A DNA stretch of 6,571 bases, from assembly GCA_030609975.1 (NCBI GenBank), contig JAUWSR010000221.1, forward strand, positions 1 to 6,571. Reading direction: 5' to 3'. Positions 1-6,459 of this stretch are shown here, piece by piece. How positions within the stretch are numbered: the stretch's first letter is position 1; each line of letters begins with the position of its first letter. The notes under the pieces are model-generated. The model worked only from the letters and a program-made list of their open reading frames with translations, was not told where the DNA came from and made no database searches. The DNA is from Acidobacteriota bacterium. GTDB lineage: Bacteria; Acidobacteriota; Aminicenantia; Aminicenantales; Aminicenantaceae. The position numbers were made by a program, and so were the translations under genes.

Positions 1-1193
1 CAGGCTCCCATGTCATTCTCATGGCTCAGCCGATGAGACTCTGGGCAAAATATCTTCTCGAAGTCCAAGGTCAACCACCGATGGAACAGCCCTCGGATGT
101 TACGGCCTGGACGCAGGGATACATGACAGGTGTGGATGTTTTCCAGGTTAACAAAGCCTTCTCTGCCGAATTGTCTCTTGTTGATGAAGTATCATCACCG
201 GATGGATCGGTTGACTCCAAGGCCGATTACGCTTATGTCTTCTCTCACCAGATGAACAATGCCTCCATCGCCATAAACAGGCTGCTCAAGGCCGATCACG
301 ACGTATTTCTGGCCGCAGAAGCGTTCACAGATGACGTAGAATGGCCGGCCGGAACGGTGATTGTGCATTCCACAGACGGCATGCACAAAGTCATGACCGA
401 CATGGCGAAAGATCTACACCTCGCTATCCATGCGATAAACAACAAACTTAATATCAAGACCTTGAAACTGAAACAACCGAAGATCGGCCTTTATCTTCCT
501 GTTACCGGAAGGAAGGGCAACATGGAAGAGGGGCACACAAGATTGATTCTCGAGAAACACGAGTTTCCTTTTGAACAAGTGTCTGATCCTGAAATCATCG
601 AAGGGAATCTCAGAGATAAATATGATGTGCTCATCATGGCCGATGGGTTCGCCAAAGCTTTTTACGACGGCCCGCCGCAACCACATCCTTTGGCCACCCG
701 GGGTCTCGGGAAAGAAGGGGCCCTTAGCCTCAAAGAATTTGTCGAGAAGGGAGGGATATTCATCGGGAACGGAAACGGAGGCGGCCTGTTTCCGATCGAA
801 TACTTCGGCGAAGGATTAGGAGTTAAACAAGCAGATAGGAAAGGTCTCTTCTGCCCTGGCTCGATACTCAGAATAAACGTGGACAACACCCATCCGATCG
901 GGTATGGAATGCAGGACGAAACCGCTGCTTTCTTCTGGAAGAGCCCGGTCTACGATACGACAACAGCACAGACAGTGGCGTCCTATGCAGAGAAAAATGC
1001 TCTCATGAGTGGATGGATTAAAGGAGAGGATAAACTGTTTAACAAAGCGGCTATCGTGGATGTACCGCTTGGGGAAGGGCGAGTGATTCTTATCGGATTC
1101 AGCGTGCTGCAAAGGGGTCAAGCCATCGGGACATTCAAGCTTCTCTTCAATGCCATACACTATGGCGGAGCTGAATTTACAGCACTTCAGTAA
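1..1193 (+). CDS. M14-family zinc carboxypeptidase-like protein, C-terminal part (5' end outside window)
   Basis: The frame is open from the first base and reads G-S-H-V-I-L before the first Met at 21, so that Met (in MAQP) is internal and the true start lies upstream. The segment MAQP..AK.LLE, then DVTAWT, resembles the stretch that follows the catalytic domain in large bacterial M14 metallocarboxypeptidases. Later family-like signatures are a WPAGT segment (about 345-360), KIGLYLP (480-500), EGHTR...EFPF (528-564), NLRDKYDVL (about 606-632) and a glycine-rich GGIFIGNGNGGG (750-785). Together these suggest a class I glutamine-amidotransferase-like C-terminal domain. The zinc ligands and any signal peptide would lie upstream and cannot be checked. 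M14 enzymes remove C-terminal residues from peptides, and long versions of this type are usually exported. It ends in TAA, 36 bases from the convergent dehydratase gene, with no clear terminator between. The family call is from remembered motifs. Activity is unproven because the catalytic half is not visible. Confidence 0.8.
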   Translation, partial: GSHVILMAQPMRLWAKYLLEVQGQPPMEQPSDVTAWTQGYMTGVDVFQVNKAFSAELSLVDEVSSPDGSVDSKADYAYVFSHQMNNASIAINRLLKADHDVFLAAEAFTDDVEWPAGTVIVHSTDGMHKVMTDMAKDLHLAIHAINNKLNIKTLKLKQPKIGLYLPVTGRKGNMEEGHTRLILEKHEFPFEQVSDPEIIEGNLRDKYDVLIMADGFAKAFYDGPPQPHPLATRGLGKEGALSLKEFVEKGGIFIGNGNGGGLFPIEYFGEGLGVKQADRKGLFCPGSILRINVDNTHPIGYGMQDETAAFFWKSPVYDTTTAQTVASYAEKNALMSGWIKGEDKLFNKAAIVDVPLGEGRVILIGFSVLQRGQAIGTFKLLFNAIHYGGAEFTALQ

Positions 1194-1229
1194 ATCAAAA
1201 TATTCCACAAAGGAAGGGTTGTTTGAGCT

Positions 1230-2213
1230 CTACGGCAACAACTTCTTGAGGACAGGCAGGTCGACATTCCCTCCGCTGAGAACGACAGCCACGCACGAGT
1301 CACCCGTTAATCCCGGAACTTTACCGTTCACTAGCGCTGCTAGAGGAACGGCGCCAGAGGGTTCGACCAGAAGCTTTGCCCGCTCGAGAAGCAGCAACAT
1401 CGCCGATTTGATCTCGTCTTCAGTTACTAGAACTACCTCATCGACGTTGTCCCTGACAAGCTGAAAAGTGATCTCACCCGGCCTCTTCAGGGCCAACCCA
1501 TCAGCAATAGTCTTGACATCGGAGAGTTCTTCGACCTTCCCCGATTTCAAGGAAGCATACATGGCCGCGGCGCCCTCGGGCTGGGCACCGAATATTCTGA
1601 TGCCCGGCTTGATCTGTCTGACAGCCAAGGCTATCCCAGATATGAGAGCTCCTCCTCCAACAGGTGCCACTATGGCATCAATTTCGGGCAGATCCTCGAG
1701 GATTTCAAGACCTATGCTCCCATACCCGAGGAGGGTCGGACGAAACGTGGGAACCATAGGCTCCTGGAATGCATGAATCCATGTCAAATCCCTCTGTGCG
1801 CTCAGCCCACGAACCTTCTGAACAATGTCCAGGGACGAAGACCCATACAGCAACGTCTCGGCTCCATAGCTTCTTGTGGCCTCGAGTTTAGATCTGGAAA
1901 CATATTCAGGCATCACTATCAGAGCTTTTATCCCTAACTGCTGACAGCCATAGGCCACTCCTTGAGCCCAGTTCCCGCCTGAACTGGTGATAATACCCCT
2001 GTCCCTCGCCTCTTTCGATAGAGAACTTAATGCTGAATAAGCACCCCTTATCTTGAATGAACCATTTTTTTGGAGGCATTCTGGCTTTAAATGCACACGA
2101 CACCCGGCCATCTCTTCAAAAGTCCTTGAATACTGGAGAGGTGTCGGGTTGACAACGTCCTTCAAAAACAATTTCATTTTAGCGAAATCATCTCTCTGAA
2201 ACTTCATTTTCAT
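1230..2213 (-). CDS. Threonine/serine dehydratase-like PLP enzyme (fold type II)
   Basis: The 327-residue protein has the length of catabolic threonine ammonia-lyases (TdcB type) and no C-terminal ACT domain, so feedback control by isoleucine is not expected. Seen: the PLP-lysine motif GSFKIRGA (Lys54), a cofactor-ring loop SSGGN (Asn81), a phosphate-binding glycine loop PVGGGALISG (186-189) and the C-terminal LSGGNVD (Ser313). Family members convert threonine to 2-oxobutyrate and ammonia, or serine to pyruvate; some relatives are serine racemases or 3-hydroxyaspartate dehydratases. Oddities: SGGNWAQG replaces the common SAGNHAQG, the glycine loop is GGGA instead of GGGG, and the loop between HAFQEP and GYGSIG is about six residues longer than the usual HPFDDP..IAGQGTIG. 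The substrate is therefore uncertain. It is the last gene of a three-gene minus-strand set, 69 bases after the racemase gene, with its own strong ribosome site. A Met at codon 3 is an alternative start. Confidence 0.88.
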   Translation of the reverse strand: MKMKFQRDDFAKMKLFLKDVVNPTPLQYSRTFEEMAGCRVHLKPECLQKNGSFKIRGAYSALSSLSKEARDRGIITSSGGNWAQGVAYGCQQLGIKALIVMPEYVSRSKLEATRSYGAETLLYGSSSLDIVQKVRGLSAQRDLTWIHAFQEPMVPTFRPTLLGYGSIGLEILEDLPEIDAIVAPVGGGALISGIALAVRQIKPGIRIFGAQPEGAAAMYASLKSGKVEELSDVKTIADGLALKRPGEITFQLVRDNVDEVVLVTEDEIKSAMLLLLERAKLLVEPSGAVPLAALVNGKVPGLTGDSCVAVVLSGGNVDLPVLKKLLP

Positions 2214-2218
2214 ATTAG

Positions 2219-2224
2219 CCTCCT
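2219..2224 (-). promoter_or_regulatory. Ribosome binding site of the dehydratase gene
   Basis: Read on the minus strand, AGGAGG lies 5 bases before the ATG at 2213-2211 and 11 bases before the second in-frame ATG at 2207-2205. The spacing favours the first start. The site is a full match to the anti-Shine-Dalgarno core, in contrast to the weak site of the preceding gene. Confidence 0.75.
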
Positions 2225-2282
2225 AACGTAACTTCCTGTCTTAGTGCCTAATCCGTCAAATTGTCTCTGTATCCCACTGGAC

Positions 2283-3521
2283 TCATTCCCGGAACTGGAC
2301 AAAACTTCCACCAGGAACCAAGACGATTTTAAGATTGGGTTCCGCCTTGATTCGTTTATCCAGATAGGATTGGAGAGGGGCGGTTTTGATAAATCCCAGT
2401 TTTTCCGTTTCCTCTTGGTTGAAACGTGAATAAAGCAACACTCTCGTCTTAGACAACAATTTGGAGATGGCAACGGCTTTGTGTCCACCCAAAACAAATT
2501 TTTCTCTGATCCTCGCATTCAACTTCCCGTAATCTTGCACATCGGCCATCCATTCCTTAAACACCCTCTCTCCGTATCCCTCTTCACAAGAAGCAACAAG
2601 TATGATCTCACCATTCTCTTTAACTATCCTTTTCACGTTGTCCAGCGCCTTTTGGGCTTGATAGAGGTTGATATCTTTGGGATATCCGCCTGGAGATGTG
2701 ACGACGATATCGGCTTTTTCGTCAACGATCTTCTTGAACAGGTTGTTGTACAGCTCGATTCCTCTCAAGTGGGCCTCATTGTTCTTACCGGAGACAGCCG
2801 ATATGATTCGTTTTTCATCATCTGTGATAACGTTGAATAAAAAATCTATCCCGACTATTTGTCCAGCTTCCTCAATATCTTGCCTGACAGGATTGTTTTT
2901 AAAATTTCCCGATACGGATTTGTCATCGAGCATCAATCTGTGGTTGGCCTCGATAGTCTTTCTTGAGCATATGCCTGGAATAACAGACTTAGCTCCCCCA
3001 CTGTACCCGGCAAAGTAGTGGTACTCGATATTTGCAGTCGCGATCAAAAGGTCGGATTTTAATGCTTCTTCACAGACCTCAATCGGCGTCCCAGCCTTAG
3101 TGTACCCGACAAGCTCGAATTCTCCCTCATTTGAATCGATAAGTCGCCGGGTTTTGCCTGCGACATAATCTCCGACCAATTTGCGCCTTTCTTCATCAGT
3201 TTGACTCCTGTGGATTCCCAATCCGAATATTATATTGAAATCATAGATCCCGGCTGTTTCCAACTCATCAACAATAAAAGGCAAAAACTTGTATGAGGGA
3301 CAGGGGCGGGTGACATCACTGACAATGATTGTCGCATTTCTTTTATCCTTTGACAGTTCAAGGAGGCTTTTCGACGCAATAGGATTTCGCAAGGCGTTTA
3401 GGATGATTTTTTGCTCATCCTCGGAGAATTTCGTCTTTTCTTTCTTTATGATATCGAGAATGTTTTTATCAGGAATATCGACAGTGATATGTTTCCGACC
3501 ATAAGGGATATCAATTCTCAT
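2283..3521 (-). CDS. larA: LarA-family nickel-dependent 2-hydroxyacid racemase/epimerase
   Basis: The 412-residue protein belongs to the lactate racemase LarA (DUF2088) family. These cytoplasmic enzymes use a nickel-pincer nucleotide (NPN) bound covalently to a lysine and invert a 2-hydroxyacid by hydride transfer. All key residues known from Lactobacillus plantarum LarA have clear counterparts: Asp69 and Arg72 in SDVTRP (Asp72, Arg75), His104 in GIHR (His108), His168 (His174), the cofactor lysine Lys178 in AGYSGGAK (Lys184), the nickel ligand His194 in IEANH (His200), and Gln288 and Lys291 in LYQAQK (Gln295, Lys298). The enzyme therefore looks active. Family members act on lactate, malate, other 2-hydroxyacids or sugar acids, so the substrate is open. 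The cofactor genes larB, larC and larE are not in this window. It starts only 9 bases after the aminotransferase stop and lacks a clear Shine-Dalgarno site, which suggests translational coupling in a shared transcript. Family call firm, substrate unknown. Confidence 0.93.
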   Translation of the reverse strand: MRIDIPYGRKHITVDIPDKNILDIIKKEKTKFSEDEQKIILNALRNPIASKSLLELSKDKRNATIIVSDVTRPCPSYKFLPFIVDELETAGIYDFNIIFGLGIHRSQTDEERRKLVGDYVAGKTRRLIDSNEGEFELVGYTKAGTPIEVCEEALKSDLLIATANIEYHYFAGYSGGAKSVIPGICSRKTIEANHRLMLDDKSVSGNFKNNPVRQDIEEAGQIVGIDFLFNVITDDEKRIISAVSGKNNEAHLRGIELYNNLFKKIVDEKADIVVTSPGGYPKDINLYQAQKALDNVKRIVKENGEIILVASCEEGYGERVFKEWMADVQDYGKLNARIREKFVLGGHKAVAISKLLSKTRVLLYSRFNQEETEKLGFIKTAPLQSYLDKRIKAEPNLKIVLVPGGSFVQFRE

Positions 3522-3530
3522 TACTTGTAA

Positions 3531-4829
3531 TCAAGCCGTTTTTTCGAGGGCATGCTCGAATATTTTTAATCCTTCTTCCAACTGCTCTTCAGTGATGATA
3601 AGTGGAGGAATCCAGCGGATGACGTTGTCATGTGTACCGCAGGTCAGGATGAGCATACCGGTTTCTATACAGGCATTTTTCACGGCCACGGCTTTTTCCT
3701 TATCCGGAATTTTTCCGTTGGGTTTGACAAACTCCACTGCTGCCATCAAGCCCAATCCTCTGACATCACCGATAACAGGATATTTATCTTTGAATTCCTT
3801 GAGACGATGGAGTAATTTTTTCCCCAGGTTGGATGCATTCTCGAGGAGATTCTCTTCTTCAAAGATCTTGATAGTGGCTGCGGCAGCGGCGCAGGACACA
3901 GCATTTCCCCCATACGTCCCGCCATGTGAGCCAGGGACGGTTTCATCCATTATTTTGCGCTTTGAAGCGATGCAACTCAAGGGCATCCCTGATGCCAGTC
4001 CTTTAGCCATGATTAGGAGATCCGGGATGATGTCGAAGTGTTCGAAAGCGAAAAACCGGCCTGAGCGTCCAAAACCGCACTGAATCTCATCGGCAATGAG
4101 AAGGATTCCGTAGTCATCACATATTTTTCTTAATCCTCTGAGGAAACGCTTGGGAGGAACAACATAACCACCCTCACCCATAATAGGCTCCACCAAAATG
4201 GCTGCTGTTTCCCATGGCGCTGTCTGGCTGTGCAATATAAAATCTATCTCTTCAAGTGCCCAGTTACAATCTTTATCAAAGCCGAATTTCTCCGGATTGG
4301 CCTCTGCTTTGGGACACCGGTAACAGTAGGCATAGGGTGCGATAAACACTCCCGGCATCAATGGCTGGTAGCCAGCACGAAAGATCGTTTTTGTTGTGGT
4401 CAACGACATGGCACCGACAGTGCGGCCGTGAAATGCTCGTTGGAAAACGATGATGTTAGGCCTTTTCGTTACCTGCCGGGCAAGTTTGAGGGCGCCCTCC
4501 ACGGCTTCCGCACCGCTGTTGGCAAAGTAAAATGTATTCAATTCCGAAGGTACGACCTTTCGGAGCTCTTCCATCAGTCGGAGCATGGGAGCATGAAATG
4601 CGGTATTCTGCTGGAGATGCAAGATAAGGTCCGCCTGTTCGTGTATGGCAGCCACGACTTTTGGGTGGCAGTGCCCGGTGTTGGTTACACCGATTCCGCA
4701 GGTGAAATCAAGATAACGTCTGTCATTGTGATCCCAGAGATAGGCTCCTTCTCCACGCACGATTATGGAATCCACGAGATGAGGAACAGCCTTAGTCAGA
4801 TTAGACATGTGGTTTTCAAGCTTATTCAT
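3531..4829 (-). CDS. Class III PLP-dependent aminotransferase (GabT-like; possible racemase)
   Basis: The 432-residue protein has full family length and complete fold-type I class III motifs: a YLDFTCGIGV N-terminal segment, NSGAEAVEGA (104-113) for the PLP phosphate, AFHGRT (132-137), VEPIMGEGG with Glu214 and Glu219, LIADEIQCGFGR with Asp247 pairing to the PLP nitrogen, the Schiff-base Lys276 in MAKGLASG, Thr305 in HGGTYGGN and Arg405 as the likely carboxylate-binding arginine. The family includes 4-aminobutyrate, ornithine and acetylornithine aminotransferases and also amino-acid racemases such as isoleucine 2-epimerase and the broad-specificity racemase of Pyrococcus. Sequence reading cannot separate these. 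A cysteine group, CYRC (Cys169, Cys172) with Cys188, occurs in a mid-protein insert. The gene follows a good promoter and ribosome site (AAAGGAG), is the first gene of the operon, and leads into larA after 9 bases. Met1 is preferred over Met8 because of the ribosome site. Confidence 0.9.
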   Translation of the reverse strand: MNKLENHMSNLTKAVPHLVDSIIVRGEGAYLWDHNDRRYLDFTCGIGVTNTGHCHPKVVAAIHEQADLILHLQQNTAFHAPMLRLMEELRKVVPSELNTFYFANSGAEAVEGALKLARQVTKRPNIIVFQRAFHGRTVGAMSLTTTKTIFRAGYQPLMPGVFIAPYAYCYRCPKAEANPEKFGFDKDCNWALEEIDFILHSQTAPWETAAILVEPIMGEGGYVVPPKRFLRGLRKICDDYGILLIADEIQCGFGRSGRFFAFEHFDIIPDLLIMAKGLASGMPLSCIASKRKIMDETVPGSHGGTYGGNAVSCAAAAATIKIFEEENLLENASNLGKKLLHRLKEFKDKYPVIGDVRGLGLMAAVEFVKPNGKIPDKEKAVAVKNACIETGMLILTCGTHDNVIRWIPPLIITEEQLEEGLKIFEHALEKTA

Positions 4830-4835
4830 CTTATG

Positions 4836-4842
4836 CTCCTTT
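4836..4842 (-). promoter_or_regulatory. Ribosome binding site of the class III aminotransferase
   Basis: AAAGGAG on the minus strand lies 6 bases before the ATG at 4829-4827. This supports that start over the in-frame Met at codon 8. Confidence 0.75.
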
Positions 4843-4874
4843 TATTTGATTTAAGCGTTTTTTTCTCTCGACTT

Positions 4875-4903
4875 ATTATATTCTGTAGATTACAATGTCA
4901 CAA
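4875..4903 (-). promoter_or_regulatory. Sigma70-type promoter for the aminotransferase-larA-dehydratase operon
   Basis: On the minus strand, a -35 box TTGTGA (4903-4898, four of six consensus positions) and a perfect -10 box TATAAT (4880-4875) are separated by exactly 17 bases. An AT-rich stretch directly upstream of the -35 box (about 4904-4918) could act as an UP element. Transcription would begin near 4868, giving a leader of about 40 bases that contains the ribosome site. No convincing operator palindrome overlaps it, so regulation cannot be read. Start site not tested. Confidence 0.7.
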
Positions 4904-5034
4904 GATATAAAATAGATTCCCCCATTTTTTACATTTCCGCTTACGCTTCCTTGTAATAAACAGAAATAATAAGTTAGATGTCTCTAAACCGTATTTGGGG
5001 GGGAAATCCAGATCAAAAGATCCCTTATATTCTT

Positions 5035-6141
5035 CTATCCACGGATCACCACAGGATAAATTTCCTTCAATGTCTCCACAAATTTCCTGTTCTGAGCCAT
5101 AGTCCCAATGGTCACTCTCAAAAACGTGGGCTTTCCGTACATGATTAAAGGTCTGACGATCACTTCCTTCTTCTGAAGCTCAGCGCAAATTTCACGGCCG
5201 TCTCTTTTGACATCAATTGTCACGAAATTCGTTTCCGACGGAATGTAGAAAAGCGACATCTCATTGAATTGTTCATAGAGATATTTCTTACCAATTGCCG
5301 TAGTTTTCAGGGTCTTTTCCACATGGTCTTTATCATCCAGGGCAGCCATTGCCCCTATCTGTGCAAACTTGTTGACCGCAAAAGGAAGGCTGACTCTCCC
5401 CAGCGCTTCTATCATGTCCTCCCGGGCCACACAATACCCAACTCGAAAACCGGCCAAACCATACAACTTGGAAAATGTCCTCAAAACGAGGACGTTACGA
5501 CCATGCCTCACAAGCGGGAGCGTTTCCGGAAAGCTCTCCCTGTCTGCATATTCGTGGTAGGCTTCATCACATATCAGCAGAACATCTTCCGGAAGTCCAT
5601 CCATAAATCGATCGAACTTTTCCCGCCTCAAACTGGTACCGATCGGGTTCATCGGCAGGTCCAGGTAGACGATTTTTGTATTCTCATCAATCGCGGCCAG
5701 GAGGCCATCCAGATCATGATGGTAATCATCCAGAGGAACCTCCTTCGCATGGCAGCCGATGATCTGGGTGACGAGCTTGGACACGATGAAGGAGCATTCG
5801 CTCATGACGATGTTGTCATCCCTGTTCAATATAGCGACGCCGGCCAGATAGATCAACTCCGAGGAACCGTTACCTATCCGAATGTTGTCCATCGGAAAAT
5901 TCAGGATTTTTCCCAGCTTTTCCCGCAACTCATAACAACTGTTATCCGGATAGATATTTCCCTCTGCGAGTGCCTCTTTTACGGCGTGGATTGCCAGAGG
6001 CGATACTCCCAATAGATTCTCGTTGGAGGCGAGCATACACACTTCCCCCTCGATACCGAGTTCCCGCCGTAGAAGCTCGATAGGCTTTCCCGGTTTAGAC
6101 TGCTCGATTTTGAGGACATTGTCCCTGTAGAGTATTTTCAT
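5035..6141 (-). CDS. hisC: HisC-like (histidinol-phosphate aminotransferase family) class I/II aminotransferase
   Basis: The 368-residue protein has the length and motif order of HisC: PGKPIELLRRELG near the N-terminus, LASNEN (38-42), IYPD with Tyr64, GNGSSE (90-95) for the PLP phosphate, Asn165 in PMNPIGT, CDEAYHEY with Asp192 and Tyr195, the Schiff-base Lys225 in RTFSKLYGLAGFRVGY with Arg233, and two substrate-side arginines, Arg330 (VRPLIMYG) and Arg342 (FLRVTIGT). HisC transfers the amino group between histidinol phosphate and glutamate. Paralogues act on aromatic or other amino acids. Here the tyrosine of the usual PYxPGKP motif is Ser15, NENPxG reads NENLLG, and NNPTG reads MNPIG. No other histidine genes are visible. 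A side role in amino-acid metabolism is therefore as likely as histidine biosynthesis. No clear ribosome site precedes the ATG, but the protein N-terminus aligns well with the family. It stands 205 bases from the operon downstream and is divergent to the epimerase gene. Confidence 0.85.
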   Translation of the reverse strand: MKILYRDNVLKIEQSKPGKPIELLRRELGIEGEVCMLASNENLLGVSPLAIHAVKEALAEGNIYPDNSCYELREKLGKILNFPMDNIRIGNGSSELIYLAGVAILNRDDNIVMSECSFIVSKLVTQIIGCHAKEVPLDDYHHDLDGLLAAIDENTKIVYLDLPMNPIGTSLRREKFDRFMDGLPEDVLLICDEAYHEYADRESFPETLPLVRHGRNVLVLRTFSKLYGLAGFRVGYCVAREDMIEALGRVSLPFAVNKFAQIGAMAALDDKDHVEKTLKTTAIGKKYLYEQFNEMSLFYIPSETNFVTIDVKRDGREICAELQKKEVIVRPLIMYGKPTFLRVTIGTMAQNRKFVETLKEIYPVVIRG

Positions 6142-6299
6142 TTTGCTATCGTTATTACCGTGTTTAATGAACCTGGATTATTCAGGAGAAACAAATGTGA
6201 GAAGAGGCGATAAATGGGGTTGGCGATGGCTTTGAAATGGTCCATGTTTAAAAAGAAAAAAGAAGTATGTCAGATTTTCTAACAAATTTCGAGTTTTAA

Positions 6300-6328
6300 T
6301 TGATATCTTGCCCTTATTTAGATACATT
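6300..6328 (+). promoter_or_regulatory. Weak candidate promoter for mce
   Basis: TTGATA (6300-6305) and TACATT (6323-6328) are separated by 17 bases and each match four or five of six sigma70 consensus positions. A start near 6335 would give a leader of about 125 bases. A second weak pair, TTGCCC with TACTAT (6308-6337), overlaps it, so the exact boxes are uncertain. Confidence 0.3.
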
Positions 6329-6445
6329 AGTTACTATTTTGAAAAGTAGCTAGCCTGGACTATTCACGAGTTGAGGTGGATTTAGTGGTTAGGTTGGGTC
6401 GGCGCAAAGCGCAAAGGATATATCAAACTGAGACACTCTTTCGGG

Positions 6446-6451
6446 AAGGAG
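6446..6451 (+). promoter_or_regulatory. Ribosome binding site of mce
   Basis: AAGGAG lies 8 bases before the ATG at 6460. It supports this start, which also places the family's first metal-binding histidine at residue 7. Confidence 0.7.
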
Positions 6452-6459
6452 AACGTGAA

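Larger units (their letters stand above)
6142..6459. other. Divergent intergenic region between the hisC-like gene and mce
   Basis: This 318-base AT-rich stretch should hold the promoters of both flanking genes. No strong promoter to the left was found. To the right a weak candidate lies at 6300-6328. The stretch also contains a two-unit tandem repeat of GCGCAAA (6402-6415), an 8-base palindrome GATATATC (6417-6424), a Shine-Dalgarno site followed by ATG-TGA (6184-6200) and a 22-codon open frame (6214-6282). None of these is clearly functional. No tRNA, riboswitch or terminator was recognised. Confidence 0.5.

Noticed and set aside
1216..1244. Inverted repeat GTTGTT (1218-1223) and AACAAC (1237-1242) at the convergent gene ends, considered as a two-way terminator.
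   Set aside because: The stem is short and AT-rich, the loop is 13 bases, no T-run follows on either strand, and half of it lies inside the dehydratase coding region.
4891..4904. TTGTGACATTGTAA near the -35 box, considered as a CRP/FNR-type operator.
   Set aside because: Only one half-site looks right; the other half does not form the required inverted repeat.
4230..4910. 226-codon open frame on the plus strand, opposite the class III aminotransferase.
   Set aside because: The minus-strand frame has complete catalytic motifs of a known family; the plus-strand translation resembles no family I know and is an antisense shadow.
5008..5024. GATC-AAAA-GATC hairpin just after the hisC-like stop, considered as a terminator.
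   Set aside because: A four-base stem with no following T-run on the minus strand is too weak.
5269..6015. 248-codon open frame on the plus strand, opposite the HisC-like gene.
   Set aside because: It lies wholly within a well-supported aminotransferase gene and shows no recognisable motif.
6402..6424. Tandem GCGCAAA pair and the GATATATC palindrome upstream of mce, considered as regulatory sites.
   Set aside because: Both are very short, occur once and match no operator I know; chance is the simpler explanation.
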